A stretch of DNA of 63,489 nt from the NCBI RefSeq assembly GCF_027853915.1, contig NZ_JAQGLA010000038.1, positions 1-63,489 on the forward strand. Reading direction: 5' to 3'. Positions 17,300 through 25,276 of this stretch are shown piece after piece. The position numbers were made by a program, and so were the translations under genes. Below the pieces are notes generated by a model. The model was given only the letters and a program-made list of their open reading frames with translations. It made no database searches and was not told the origin of the DNA. The first letter of the stretch is position 1. Every line of letters begins with the position of its first letter. This DNA is from Saccharopolyspora oryzae (GTDB lineage Bacteria; Actinomycetota; Actinomycetes; Mycobacteriales; Pseudonocardiaceae).

Positions 17300-18486
17300 A
17301 TCGGGACAGCGGGGCCGATCAGCCCACCCAGCGGACAGTGGCGGAGCTGCTGGCCGAGTACGGCAACAGCGGTGGCCAGAAGGGCAGCGGCAGCAGCAAC
17401 CGCCGTCGGCGCAGGCGAGCCGAGGACCCGAGCGAGACCGCGCCGCAGGCGATCATCGAGCGGGTGCTGTCGGACAGCGGCCAGATGCGGGCCATCCAGC
17501 CCGACGCCGAGCCGCCGCAGCACCGCAGCCACCGGGTCACCGGTCGTCGACCGGCCACCCCGCCTCCCGCGGCCCAACCTCCGGCCGCTCAGCCCCCCGC
17601 TGCTCAACCGCCGGCCGCCCAGCCACCGGCCGGTCCGCCGCCGGCTGCCCAGCCGCCCGCGGCTCAACAGCCGCCGGCTCCGCCCGCGCCGCCTGCTCCG
17701 GAACCCGAGCAAGCCGCTCCCGGGGAAGCCGACGGCAACCAGGCCGGTGGCGCGAGCTACTGGGCCCAGCGGTTCGCCAGCGCCGCCGGCGGCAAGAAGC
17801 CCGCGCCCGCCCCGGTCGAGAAGCCCGCTCCGGCACCGGCAGCGGGCGATGCCGAGGCGACCATCCAGCAGCCCGCGTTGCGCGCTGACGCGCCGCCGGT
17901 GCCGCCCACGGTGACCAAGAAGCCCACACCGCCGCCTGAAGGCGTCACCGAGCAGCTGCCGCGCGTCGCAGCGCCCGCCGCCGCGCCGCGGCCGGACGCC
18001 GAGGGCACCGAGGTGCTGGCCGTTCCGCCGGCCCCGGTCGCCAAGCCGAAGCCGGAGCCGGTCGAGGAAGAGCCGAAGCGCGAGGACGAGGACCCGTACG
18101 ACTTCGACTCCTTCGAGGAGCCGGAGGCGGAGTACGACGAGGACGACTACGACCCCGAGCTGCCCGCCGGGATGGACGCGGACGACTACCGCGACGAGGA
18201 CGAGGAGGACGCCGAACCCCCGTCGCCCGCCAAGGAGTGGGGCACGCTGGCGCTGCAGGGCGTCGCCGGGCTCGTCGCCGGTGGTGCGGTCTGGTTCGGC
18301 TTCCGCTGGCTGTGGGGCTTCCACGCGCTGGCCGCGCTGGGTGCTGCGCTGCTGTTCACCGGTCTGCTGGTGCTGGTCGCGTGGAAGTTCCTGCGCAACA
18401 ACGACCTGCAGACGATCCTGCTCGCGGTGCTCGTCGGCTTGTTCTGCACGGTGTCGCCGGCCGCGTTGCTGCTGATCAGCCACTAG
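17296..18486 (+). CDS. Pro/Ala-rich membrane protein
   Basis: A 396-residue protein with a long soluble N-terminal part and a C-terminal membrane region. Residues 1-60 contain a short conserved-looking start (RTVAELLAEYGNSGG) and a basic patch (NRRRRRRAED). A low-complexity stretch follows with tandem PPAAQ units, then an acidic stretch (about residues 255-310). The last 80 residues hold two to three hydrophobic helices. It resembles, by position and layout, the mycobacterial membrane protein downstream of the Ppx gene. The ATG overlaps the Ppx/GppA stop (ATGA), so they are co-translated. Function is unknown. Confidence 0.75.
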   Translation: MNRDSGADQPTQRTVAELLAEYGNSGGQKGSGSSNRRRRRRAEDPSETAPQAIIERVLSDSGQMRAIQPDAEPPQHRSHRVTGRRPATPPPAAQPPAAQPPAAQPPAAQPPAGPPPAAQPPAAQQPPAPPAPPAPEPEQAAPGEADGNQAGGASYWAQRFASAAGGKKPAPAPVEKPAPAPAAGDAEATIQQPALRADAPPVPPTVTKKPTPPPEGVTEQLPRVAAPAAAPRPDAEGTEVLAVPPAPVAKPKPEPVEEEPKREDEDPYDFDSFEEPEAEYDEDDYDPELPAGMDADDYRDEDEEDAEPPSPAKEWGTLALQGVAGLVAGGAVWFGFRWLWGFHALAALGAALLFTGLLVLVAWKFLRNNDLQTILLAVLVGLFCTVSPAALLLISH

Positions 18487-18622
18487 CTCGCCCGGTCCTG
18501 GCGGACCGGGCCAGGACCGGATTTGGCAGACTCGCACCGGAAGCACCGCGGTGTGAGCTGCACGGCGTTTGCGGGCACCGCAGCGTGACCACCCAGCGAT
18601 CGTCGGTCATTCTTGGCAGGAC

Positions 18623-19480
18623 ATGACAGTGCAACCGCCACCGCGCGAGGACGCCCCGGGACGCATCCCGGTCGGGTTGTCCAGCGCTTCGGTGTGGCCG
18701 CAGCCAGCCCGCGCTGCTTTCGAGATGGCCGCCGACCTCGGCTTCGACGGGGTCGAGGTGATGGTGTGGGCGGACGCGGTCAGCCAGGACGTCGACGCGC
18801 TGCACCGGCTGTCCGAGCAGCACGGGGTGCCGATCCTCGCGGTCCACTCGCCCTGCCTGCTGATCACCCAGCGGGTCTGGTCGCCGGAACCCGAAGAGCG
18901 GCTGCGCCGCGCAGTGGTGGCGGCCAGCGAGCTGGGTGCGTCCACAGTGGTCGTGCACCCGCCGTTCCGCTGGCAGCGCCGCTACGCCGACGGGTTCAAC
19001 GAGCTCGTCGCGGAGCTGGAGGAGACCAGCGGCATCGCGGTCGCGGTGGAGAACATGTTCCCGCTGCGCCCGCCGAGCACGCTGAACCGGCTGCGCGGCG
19101 GGAAGGCGAGCGGGCTCTCGGCGTTCAAGCCGTCGCCGGACCCGACCGAGGTGGGCTTCCGCAACTACACGCTCGACGTGTCGCACGCCGCCGCCTCGCA
19201 CGTGGACCCCATCGACCTGCTCAAGCGCATGAAGGGCGGTCTCGCGCACGTGCACCTGGCCGACGGGACGGGAGCACCTCGTGACGAGCACTTGGTGCCA
19301 GGGCAGGGGAATCAGCCCTGCGCCGAGATCTGCGAGGCCCTCGCGGCCGACGGCTACCAGGGGTCGGTGGTGCTCGAGATCAATACCCGCAAGGCCCGCA
19401 ATCCCCAGCAACGAGCGGCATTGCTGTCCGAAGCCCTGCTCTTCGCCCGCCTCCACCTGCAGCCGCTGTCCTCGACCTGA
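18623..19480 (+). CDS. Sugar phosphate isomerase/epimerase family TIM-barrel protein
   Basis: A 285-residue AP-endonuclease-2-like TIM barrel. Visible metal-ligand segments are AVHSPC, VVVHPPF, VAVENMFP with the conserved Glu, NYTLDVSHAAASH, HVHLADG and VVLEINTRK. These fit a divalent-metal isomerase or epimerase of small sugars, but the substrate is unknown. The ATG at 18623 is chosen because sequence upstream of it has poor coding character. It follows the membrane protein gene and precedes a thioesterase, in the same order as in mycobacteria. Confidence 0.85.
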   Translation: MTVQPPPREDAPGRIPVGLSSASVWPQPARAAFEMAADLGFDGVEVMVWADAVSQDVDALHRLSEQHGVPILAVHSPCLLITQRVWSPEPEERLRRAVVAASELGASTVVVHPPFRWQRRYADGFNELVAELEETSGIAVAVENMFPLRPPSTLNRLRGGKASGLSAFKPSPDPTEVGFRNYTLDVSHAAASHVDPIDLLKRMKGGLAHVHLADGTGAPRDEHLVPGQGNQPCAEICEALAADGYQGSVVLEINTRKARNPQQRAALLSEALLFARLHLQPLSST

Positions 19481-19503
19481 CCGGAATGATCAACTTCCGT
19501 CGA

Positions 19504-19523
19504 GTTCACTAGAATCAGTGAAC
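19504..19523. promoter_or_regulatory. Inverted repeat upstream of the thioesterase gene, candidate operator
   Basis: GTTCACT and AGTGAAC form a perfect 7-bp dyad with a 6-bp centre, 54 bases before the thioesterase start. Size and symmetry suit a TetR- or GntR-type regulator; no such gene is adjacent. Confidence 0.4.
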
Positions 19524-19576
19524 ATGAACACGTTGCGCGCATCGGTCGTCGAGCGCGGTCGACCACTGGACCGCAT

Positions 19577-20365
19577 GTGACCGAGGCCCTGGACCCCTTC
19601 GCGGCGGCCACCTCGGTGCGCCCGCTCGGCGACGGCAGCTTCGTCGCCAACCTGCATCCGGAATGGGCCGTGGGCAGCCGACCGCACGGCGGTTACCTGC
19701 TCGCGCTGCTGACCAAGTCGCTCGGCGACCTGACCGGGCTCGATCCGCTGGCGGTCAGCGCGCAGTACCTGCGGCCGCCCAAGGTGGGACCGGTGCTGAT
19801 CCGCACCGAGGTCCTCAAGGCTGGCAAGACGGTGACCGCGGCCCGGGCGGTGCTCGAGCAGAGCGGGAAGACCTGCGTCGACGCCACGATCACCCTCGGC
19901 AAGTCCCCGGAGGGCGAGCCGGCGTGGTCGCAGGTGCCCGAGATGCCGGTGAACCCGCCGTCGAACGCGATCGACCTCGGTACCGGCGAAGCCCGGAAGT
20001 TCTTCTCGCTGGCCGAGGTCTGCGACATGCGGCTGGACGCCGACACCGCGGAGTTCCTCGACGGCCGCACCGGACCGCCCCGGCTGCGGATGTGGGTCAA
20101 ACCCCGGGAAGCCCAGCCGGACCTGCTGTTCGGCCTGGTCGCCGGAGACCTGGCGGTGCCGGTCACGCTGAACATGGCCCGCACCGGCTGGGCCCCGACG
20201 GTCCAGCTGACGGCCCTGCTCCGCACGCCCCCGGCCAACGGCTGGCTCCGCCTCGCGGTGGACTGCCGAGCGGTCCAGGGCAAGTGGTTCGACGAGGACG
20301 TCACGGTCGTGGACTCGGTGGGCCGCCTCGTCTGCCAAGCCCGCCAACTCGCCCTCTCCCCCTGA
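19577..20365 (+). CDS. Acyl-CoA thioesterase family protein (double hotdog, TesB-like)
   Basis: A 262-residue protein with two hotdog-like halves. PEWAVGSRPHGGYLLALLTKSLGD is the N-terminal hotdog helix with the conserved GGY, SAQYLRPPKVGPVLIRTEVLKAGKTVTAARAVL follows, and NMARTGWAPTVQLTALLRTPPANGWL with GKWFDEDVTVVDSVGRLVCQARQLAL form the second hotdog. These fit acyl-CoA thioesterase family members in actinobacteria. Substrate length is unknown. The GTG start at 19577 has no good ribosome-binding site. It converges with the acyl-CoA ligase gene across a strong hairpin. Confidence 0.85.
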   Translation: MTEALDPFAAATSVRPLGDGSFVANLHPEWAVGSRPHGGYLLALLTKSLGDLTGLDPLAVSAQYLRPPKVGPVLIRTEVLKAGKTVTAARAVLEQSGKTCVDATITLGKSPEGEPAWSQVPEMPVNPPSNAIDLGTGEARKFFSLAEVCDMRLDADTAEFLDGRTGPPRLRMWVKPREAQPDLLFGLVAGDLAVPVTLNMARTGWAPTVQLTALLRTPPANGWLRLAVDCRAVQGKWFDEDVTVVDSVGRLVCQARQLALSP

Positions 20366-20417
20366 CGAGTGACGCTCCGCCTGCCGTTCAGAACGGGGCA
20401 CCGCGCCGGGTCGGTCC

Positions 20418-20486
20418 GCAGTTTCAATTGAAACTGTAAAACCCAGCCACGAGGAACCACAGTTTCCATTGAAACTGTGGTTCCTC
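20418..20486. repeat. TTTCAATTGAAA-family element, copy B, acting as a convergent terminator
   Basis: A perfect palindrome CAGTTTCAATTGAAACTG (20419-20436) is followed by a second unit whose arms extend to 16 perfectly paired bases, 20451-20466 and 20471-20486, around a 4-base CATT loop. It lies between the ends of the convergent thioesterase and acyl-CoA ligase genes and should terminate both. Confidence 0.85.
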
Positions 20487-20540
20487 CGCAGCCGAGACCG
20501 GATCCGGTGCGGGACACCGGAGATCCCTCGACCGGGTGGG

Positions 20541-22169
20541 TCAGGTGAGGTGGGTGATGTCGAGCTGGCCCTCGGAGTGCTGCTGGCGGAGGCGCTTCTT
20601 GTCGAACTTGCCGACGCTGGTCTTCGGGGCCTCCGCGATGAACGTCCAGTACTCCGGGACCTGCCACTTCGCCAGCGAGCCCGCCAGGAAGTCGCGCAGC
20701 TCCTCGGCGTCGGCCTGCTGGCCGTCGCGCAGCACCACCGCGACCAGCGGGCGCTCCGACCACTTCTCGTCCGGCACCCCGATCACCATCGCCTCGGCGA
20801 CCGCCGGGTGGCCCATCACCTTGTTCTCCAGGTCCACCGACGAGATCCACTCGCCACCGGACTTGATCACGTCCTTGGCGCGGTCGGTGAGCTGCAGGAA
20901 GCCGTCCGGGGTGATGTACCCGACGTCGCCGGTGCGCAGCCAGCCGTCGTGGAACTTCTCCGGATCGTCGTCGCCGTAGTAGGAAGCGGTGATCCACGGC
21001 CCGCGGACCTCCAGCTCACCGACGCTCTCGCCGTCCCACGGCAGCACCTGCTCGTCGTCGCCGACCAGCCGCGCCCGCACGCCGGCGGGCAGCCGTCCCT
21101 GGCTGGACCGGTACTTCCACAGCTCGTCCCCGGTGACCCCGACCGGCGGCCGGGCCACGCTGCCCAGCGGCGAGGTCTCCGTCATGCCCCACGCGTGCAG
21201 CACCGGGATGTCGTACTGCTCCTCGAAGGTCTTCATCAGCGACGGCGGGCAGGCCGCCCCGCCCACCACGACCTCGTTCAGCGAGGACACGTCGTGCGGG
21301 TTCGCCGACAGGTACTGCAGCACGCCCTGCCAGATCGTCGGGACCGCCGCGGCCATCGTCGGACGCTCCGCCGCGGTCATCTTCACCAGCGGCTCGGGCT
21401 GCAGGAACCGGTCCGGCATGACGATCGAGGCGCCGACCATGAACGCCGCGTAGGGCAGCCCCCAGGACATCGCGTGGAACATCGGCACCACCGCCAGCGC
21501 GCGATCCGCCTGCGACAACGCCATCCCGTCGGTCATGCACACCTGCATCGAGTGCAGGTAGATCGAGCGGTGCGAGTAGACGACGCCCTTCGGGTTGGCC
21601 GTGGTGCCGGAGGTGTAGCACATCGCCGCCGCCGACCGCTCGTCCAGCTCCGGCCAGTCGAACTGCACCGGATGCCCGGCCAGCAGCTCCTCGTAGCCGT
21701 GCACCTCGACACCCCGCGGGGCCTCCAGCGCGGCCTTGTCGCCGCCCACGACGACCACGTGCCGCACCGTCTTGAGCTCGGGCAGCAGCTTGCCGAACAG
21801 CGGCAGCAGCGTGTGATCGACCAGCACCACCTCGTCCTCGGCGTGGTTGGCGACGTAGACCAGCTGCTCCGGGAACAACCGGATGTTCAACGTGTGCAGC
21901 ACGGCGCCCATCGACGGCACCGCGAGGTAGGCCTCCAGGTGCTCGGCGTTGTTCCACATGAACGTGGCGACCCGCTGGTCACCGGTGATGCCCAGGCCGC
22001 GCAGCGCGTGCGCGAGCTGCGCCGCCCTGCGGCCGACGTCGGCGTAGCTGCGACGCCGCGCTCCCTCGCCGGTCCACGTGATGACCTGGCCAGATGCGCC
22101 GTGCGGGCCGGTGCCCTGTTCGAGGATCCGGGCGATCGAAAGGGGGCCGTCCTGCATCGTGCTGAACAT
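20541..22169 (-). CDS. Fatty acid-CoA ligase (acyl-activating enzyme)
   Basis: A 542-residue ANL-superfamily ligase that adenylates a carboxylate and transfers it to CoA. MCYTSGTTANPKGVVYSHRS is the P-loop motif, WGMTETSPLGS the adenine-binding A5 motif, GWLRTGDVGYI holds the hinge-adjacent Asp, and DRAKDVIKSGGEWISS with KTSVGKFDKKRLR near the end supply the catalytic Lys. Closest in pattern to medium- or long-chain (FadD-type) ligases. The ATG at 22169 is chosen because AAGGAGC lies 8 bases upstream. It is transcribed opposite to its neighbours; specific substrate unknown. Confidence 0.92.
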   Translation of the reverse strand: MFSTMQDGPLSIARILEQGTGPHGASGQVITWTGEGARRRSYADVGRRAAQLAHALRGLGITGDQRVATFMWNNAEHLEAYLAVPSMGAVLHTLNIRLFPEQLVYVANHAEDEVVLVDHTLLPLFGKLLPELKTVRHVVVVGGDKAALEAPRGVEVHGYEELLAGHPVQFDWPELDERSAAAMCYTSGTTANPKGVVYSHRSIYLHSMQVCMTDGMALSQADRALAVVPMFHAMSWGLPYAAFMVGASIVMPDRFLQPEPLVKMTAAERPTMAAAVPTIWQGVLQYLSANPHDVSSLNEVVVGGAACPPSLMKTFEEQYDIPVLHAWGMTETSPLGSVARPPVGVTGDELWKYRSSQGRLPAGVRARLVGDDEQVLPWDGESVGELEVRGPWITASYYGDDDPEKFHDGWLRTGDVGYITPDGFLQLTDRAKDVIKSGGEWISSVDLENKVMGHPAVAEAMVIGVPDEKWSERPLVAVVLRDGQQADAEELRDFLAGSLAKWQVPEYWTFIAEAPKTSVGKFDKKRLRQQHSEGQLDITHLT

Positions 22170-22323
22170 GGTCAGAGCTCCTTCGGTCTGCATCGCATGG
22201 CCGTGGCGGGCGCTGTGGTGGCAGACACAGTAGCTGCTGTGATCGGGATTCGGGAGATCTCCGCACGTCGGGCAGCGGGCGGCTGATGTCGTTCGCGGAG
22301 CGTGTTCTGGCACCCTGAGCGGC

Positions 22324-23139
22324 ATGACGACGATCGCCGTACTCGGAGCCGGAAAGATCGGGGAATCCCTGCTGACGGGCCTGCTCAAGGCCGGACGGGC
22401 CCCGGCGGAGCTGCTGTTCACCGAGCGGTTCGCGACCCGCGCGGCCGAGCTCACCAAGACCTACGGCATCACGCACGTGGACGTGGCCGCCGCTGTGCAG
22501 CGCGCGGACGTCATCGTCGTCGCCGTCAAGCCCCAGGACATCGAACCGCTGCTGGACGAGATGGCCCCGAACCTGCCGTCCGGCAAGCTCGTGGTGTCGC
22601 TGTGCGCGGGCCTGCCCACCAAGCTGTTCGAGCGGCGGCTGCCCGAGGGCACCGCGGTGGTCCGGGTCATGCCGAACACGCCGATGCTGGTCGGCGAGGC
22701 CATGAGCGCCATCTCCGGCGGCGCCCACGCCTCGGACGCGGACCTGGAGCTGGTCGAGGAGCTGCTCGGCAGCGTCGGCAAGGTGGCCCGGGTCCCGGAG
22801 AGCCAGCAGGACGCGGTCACCGCGCTGTCCGGCTCCGGCCCGGCGTACTTCTTCTACCTGGTCGAGGCGATGATCGACGCGGGCATCCTGCTGGGCATCC
22901 CGCGCGCCACCGCCGCCGACCTCATCGTCCAGTCCGCGGTCGGCGCCGCCGCGATGCTCCGCGAGGGCGGCGGACACCCGGTGATGCTGCGCGAGGCGGT
23001 CACCTCCCCGGCGGGCACCACCATCGCGGGCATCCGCGAGCTGGAGAAGCACGGTGTCCGGGCGGCCCTGATCGACGCCATCGAGGCAGCTCGCGACCGG
23101 TCCGTAGAGCTCGGCGCAGCCCACGACGACCACGACTGA
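22324..23139 (+). CDS. proC: Pyrroline-5-carboxylate reductase
   Basis: A 271-residue enzyme that reduces 1-pyrroline-5-carboxylate to L-proline with NAD(P)H, the last step of proline synthesis. IAVLGAGKIGESLLTGLL is the dinucleotide loop, VVRVMPNTPMLVGEAMSAI the conserved active-site segment, and ALSGSGPAYFFYLVEAMIDAGILLGIPR with VTSPAGTTIAGIRELEKHGVRAALIDAIEAA the C-terminal dimer domain signature. It is followed by a BldC-like HTH gene and the bS22 gene, an arrangement shared with mycobacteria. Confidence 0.97.
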   Translation: MTTIAVLGAGKIGESLLTGLLKAGRAPAELLFTERFATRAAELTKTYGITHVDVAAAVQRADVIVVAVKPQDIEPLLDEMAPNLPSGKLVVSLCAGLPTKLFERRLPEGTAVVRVMPNTPMLVGEAMSAISGGAHASDADLELVEELLGSVGKVARVPESQQDAVTALSGSGPAYFFYLVEAMIDAGILLGIPRATAADLIVQSAVGAAAMLREGGGHPVMLREAVTSPAGTTIAGIRELEKHGVRAALIDAIEAARDRSVELGAAHDDHD

Positions 23140-23276
23140 TCGACGGGCCAATACTCAGGTAATTCGGCCATCGCAGGTTCCCCAGCCGTCCCGCTACTCT
23201 CGATAGAGCACGTGCGTGAGGTTTCCGTCGGAGGGGAAGCCGACGGCGCGACACGTGCCGAAGGGCACGGTGAAGC

Positions 23277-23501
23277 ATGTCTGCGAACTCCGAACCCAGC
23301 CAACAGGCACCTCCGAACATGGGCCAGGTGCGGTTCCTCACCGTCGCCGAGGTCGCCAAGCTGATGCGGGTGTCGAAGATGACGGTCTACCGGCTCGTCC
23401 ACGCCGGCGAGCTGCCCGCAGCACGGGTGGGCCGGTCGTTTCGGGTGGCGGAAAAGGACGTCCACGCCTACTTGGAGAGCGCCTACTACAACGCGGGTTG
23501 A
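23277..23501 (+). CDS. Small helix-turn-helix protein, excisionase/BldC-like
   Basis: A 74-residue DNA-binding protein. After a disordered start, FLTVAEVAKLMRVSKMTVYR is the MerR-like helix-turn-helix and LVHAGELPAARVGRSFRVAEKDVHAYLES the wing. It lacks any effector domain, like BldC, encoded elsewhere in this window. Conserved position between proC and the bS22 gene suggests a chromosomal regulator and not a phage excisionase. Targets are unknown. The ATG is at 23277 after GAAGGGCACGGTGAAGC. Confidence 0.85.
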   Translation: MSANSEPSQQAPPNMGQVRFLTVAEVAKLMRVSKMTVYRLVHAGELPAARVGRSFRVAEKDVHAYLESAYYNAG

Positions 23502-23512
23502 CACAGGTCGAC

Positions 23513-23566
23513 GGGCACCGCAGTCGATCGTCGCGCACCCTGCGCGGCGGTCGTCGAGCGGTGCCC
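23513..23566 (+). terminator. Stem-loop after the HTH gene
   Basis: GGGCACCGC (23513-23521) pairs with GCGGTGCCC (23558-23566), with further complementary stretches inside. It lies 11 bases after the stop codon and probably ends that transcript, leaving bS22 with its own promoter. Confidence 0.55.
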
Positions 23567-23702
23567 GGCGGCGTTTCGAGGACCACGGCCGCAGGGCGCC
23601 GGACCTGGGCAGGTAAAGTTTTGGGTTGGTCGTGCCTGGTGCGCTCGTAGCGGCTGCACCGGCGCGGGAGACGTCCGAACCGTCAAGAGCGAAGGAGTCC
23701 GC

Positions 23703-23804
23703 ATGGGCTCGGTCATCAAGAAGCGCCGCAAGCGCATGTCCAAGAAGAAGCACCGCAAGCTGCTCCGCAAGACGCGGGTCCAGCGACGCAAGTTGGGCAA
23801 GTGA
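23703..23804 (+). CDS. Small ribosomal subunit protein bS22 (AURKAIP1/COX24 domain)
   Basis: A very small gene of 33 codons plus stop. The product starts [20 protein letters not shown] and ends RVQRRKLGK; more than half of its residues are Lys or Arg. This matches the actinobacterial 30S protein bS22, seen in mycobacterial ribosome structures, both in length and in sequence pattern. It would bind rRNA in the small subunit. GAAGGAG lies 8 bases before the ATG. It is followed at once by a perfect intrinsic terminator, so the mRNA is short and probably abundant. Confidence 0.92.
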   Translation: MGSVIKKRRKRMSKKKHRKLLRKTRVQRRKLGK

Positions 23805-23813
23805 TCTAGCGCC

Positions 23814-23847
23814 CGCCGCCGACACGAGCTGTCGGCGGCGGTTTTTT
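23814..23847 (+). terminator. Intrinsic terminator of the bS22 gene
   Basis: CGCCGCCGACA (23814-23824) and TGTCGGCGGCG (23830-23840) form an 11-bp stem with a 5-base loop, followed by G and six T. It is the clearest rho-independent terminator in the window. Confidence 0.95.
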
Positions 23848-23873
23848 GTCTGCAGAAGGGGTGTGGTCCCTTT

Positions 23874-24070
23874 GCGTGGCGGTGCGGGTGGCGGAACCTC
23901 AGACGCCGCCTGGACTGCGGGTGCCCTGACTTATGTATGACCAATACACGGCGTCAGGGCCGTCCTCGCCAGGCGACGTCTGAGAACCCGCGGCGGTGCC
24001 GGTTGCGAGGGTGGGCTATGCGCCTGGCGGCGCATGCGACCCTCGCCGCGCGGTGCCGGTCGTGCGTCGC
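23874..24070 (+). repeat. 195-bp structured repeat, copy 1
   Basis: This stretch recurs in inverted orientation at 30410-30604. Internally, 23898-23913 and 23969-23984 are complementary at 15 of 16 positions. A second stem pairs GCGAGGGT and ATGCGCC (near 24005-24023) with GGCGCAT and ACCCTCGC (near 24028-24046). No open reading frame fits. It fills most of the 422-base gap between the bS22 terminator and the epimerase gene; the remainder (24071-24226) shows a TAGCAT near 24182 as a possible -10 element. Confidence 0.85.
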
Positions 24071-24226
24071 AGTGCGGTTTACCGCTTGCTTGGCGACAGG
24101 TGATCGCGAGCCCCGTCTCGCTGCGTCGTCGTTCGGGTTCCCGTTGGTTACTTCGTTGTAGCTGTGCGTGGTGCCGTTGGCGGTAGCATCGGTCGCGCTG
24201 GGGTTGGTTCCGGTGCAGGGAGTCGA

Positions 24227-25276
24227 ATGGGCCCGAACGTCGTGTTGGTGACCGGGGTCAGCCGCTTCCTGGGCGGGCACCTCGCCGCGCGGCTCGCCGC
24301 GAACCCCGCGATCGACCGGGTGCTGGGCGTGGACACCGTGCAGCCCGGGCGCGATCTGCTGCGGCGGATGGGGCGCACCGAGTTCGTCCGGGCCGACATC
24401 CGGAATCCCCTGATCGGCAAGGTCATCGCCGGCGCAGGCGTCGACACCGTGGTGCACGCGGCGGTCAACACCCACTCCGGACCCGCTGGGCGGGCCGTGG
24501 TGAAGGAGATGAACGTCATCGGCACCATGCAGCTGCTGGCCGCGTGCCAGCAGTCGCCGCAGGTGCGCAAGGTCGTCGTCCGCTCCACCTGCGCCGTGTA
24601 CGGGTCGAGTTCGCGGGATCCCGCGGTGTTCACCGAGGAGATGGAGCCCAAAGACCTGCCGTCGTCCGGCTATGCCAAGGATGCGGTGGAGATCGAGGGC
24701 TACGTGCGTGGCTTCGGGCGGCGGCGCCCCGACGTGGACATCACCACGCTGCGGTTCAGCAACCTGATCGGTCCCCGCATCGACGCGATGCTCACCCGCT
24801 ACTTCGCCCTGCCGGTGGTGCCGACCGTGCTCGGCTTCGACGCGCGGCTGCAGCTGCTGCACTCCGAGGACGCGCTGGCCGTGCTGGAGCGCGCAACGCT
24901 GGGCGAGCACCCGGGGGTGTTCAACGTGGCCGGGGACGGCGTGCTGATGCTGTCGCAGGCGATCCGGCGGGCCGGTCGCATCGCGCTGCCGCTGCCGAGC
25001 CCCGCGGTGCTGCCGGTGACGCAGTTCTTCCGCAGCGCGCGGGTGGTCGACTTCTCGTCGGAGCAGCTGCGCTACCTCAACTTCGGTCGGGTGCTGGACA
25101 CGACCAGGCTCCGGGAGCAGTTCGGGTTCACCCCGCGCTGGACCACGCGGCAGGCGTTCGACGACTTCGTCAGCGGTCGCGGGCTGCGGCCGGTGGTGGA
25201 CCCCGAAACCGTCCTGGCGGCCGAGCGCGGTGCCGGGGACCTGGTGATGAAGCTCGCGCGGGATGTGGAGTCGTGA
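24227..25276 (+). CDS. NAD-dependent epimerase/dehydratase family protein (atypical extended SDR)
   Basis: A 349-residue Rossmann protein with VVLVTGVSRFLGGHLAARLA at the N-terminus (GxxxFLG variant of the glycine motif), VRADIRNP, VHAAVNTHSGPAGR, and STCAVYGSSSRD. At the usual YxxxK position it reads SSGYAKDAVEIEGY, with Lys two and not four residues after Tyr, so the classical catalytic Lys is displaced or lost. The mycobacterial neighbour of the bS22 gene is called galE2; whether either is a UDP-sugar epimerase is unproven. The start at 24227 follows GCAGGGAG. It overlaps the acyltransferase gene, so the pair may act on the same lipid or sugar-lipid pathway (inferred). Confidence 0.8.
   Translation: MGPNVVLVTGVSRFLGGHLAARLAANPAIDRVLGVDTVQPGRDLLRRMGRTEFVRADIRNPLIGKVIAGAGVDTVVHAAVNTHSGPAGRAVVKEMNVIGTMQLLAACQQSPQVRKVVVRSTCAVYGSSSRDPAVFTEEMEPKDLPSSGYAKDAVEIEGYVRGFGRRRPDVDITTLRFSNLIGPRIDAMLTRYFALPVVPTVLGFDARLQLLHSEDALAVLERATLGEHPGVFNVAGDGVLMLSQAIRRAGRIALPLPSPAVLPVTQFFRSARVVDFSSEQLRYLNFGRVLDTTRLREQFGFTPRWTTRQAFDDFVSGRGLRPVVDPETVLAAERGAGDLVMKLARDVES

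Noticed and set aside
23277..23501. Phage excisionase
   Set aside because: It resembles excisionase HTH proteins, but there is no integrase or attachment site and its position next to bS22 is conserved core.
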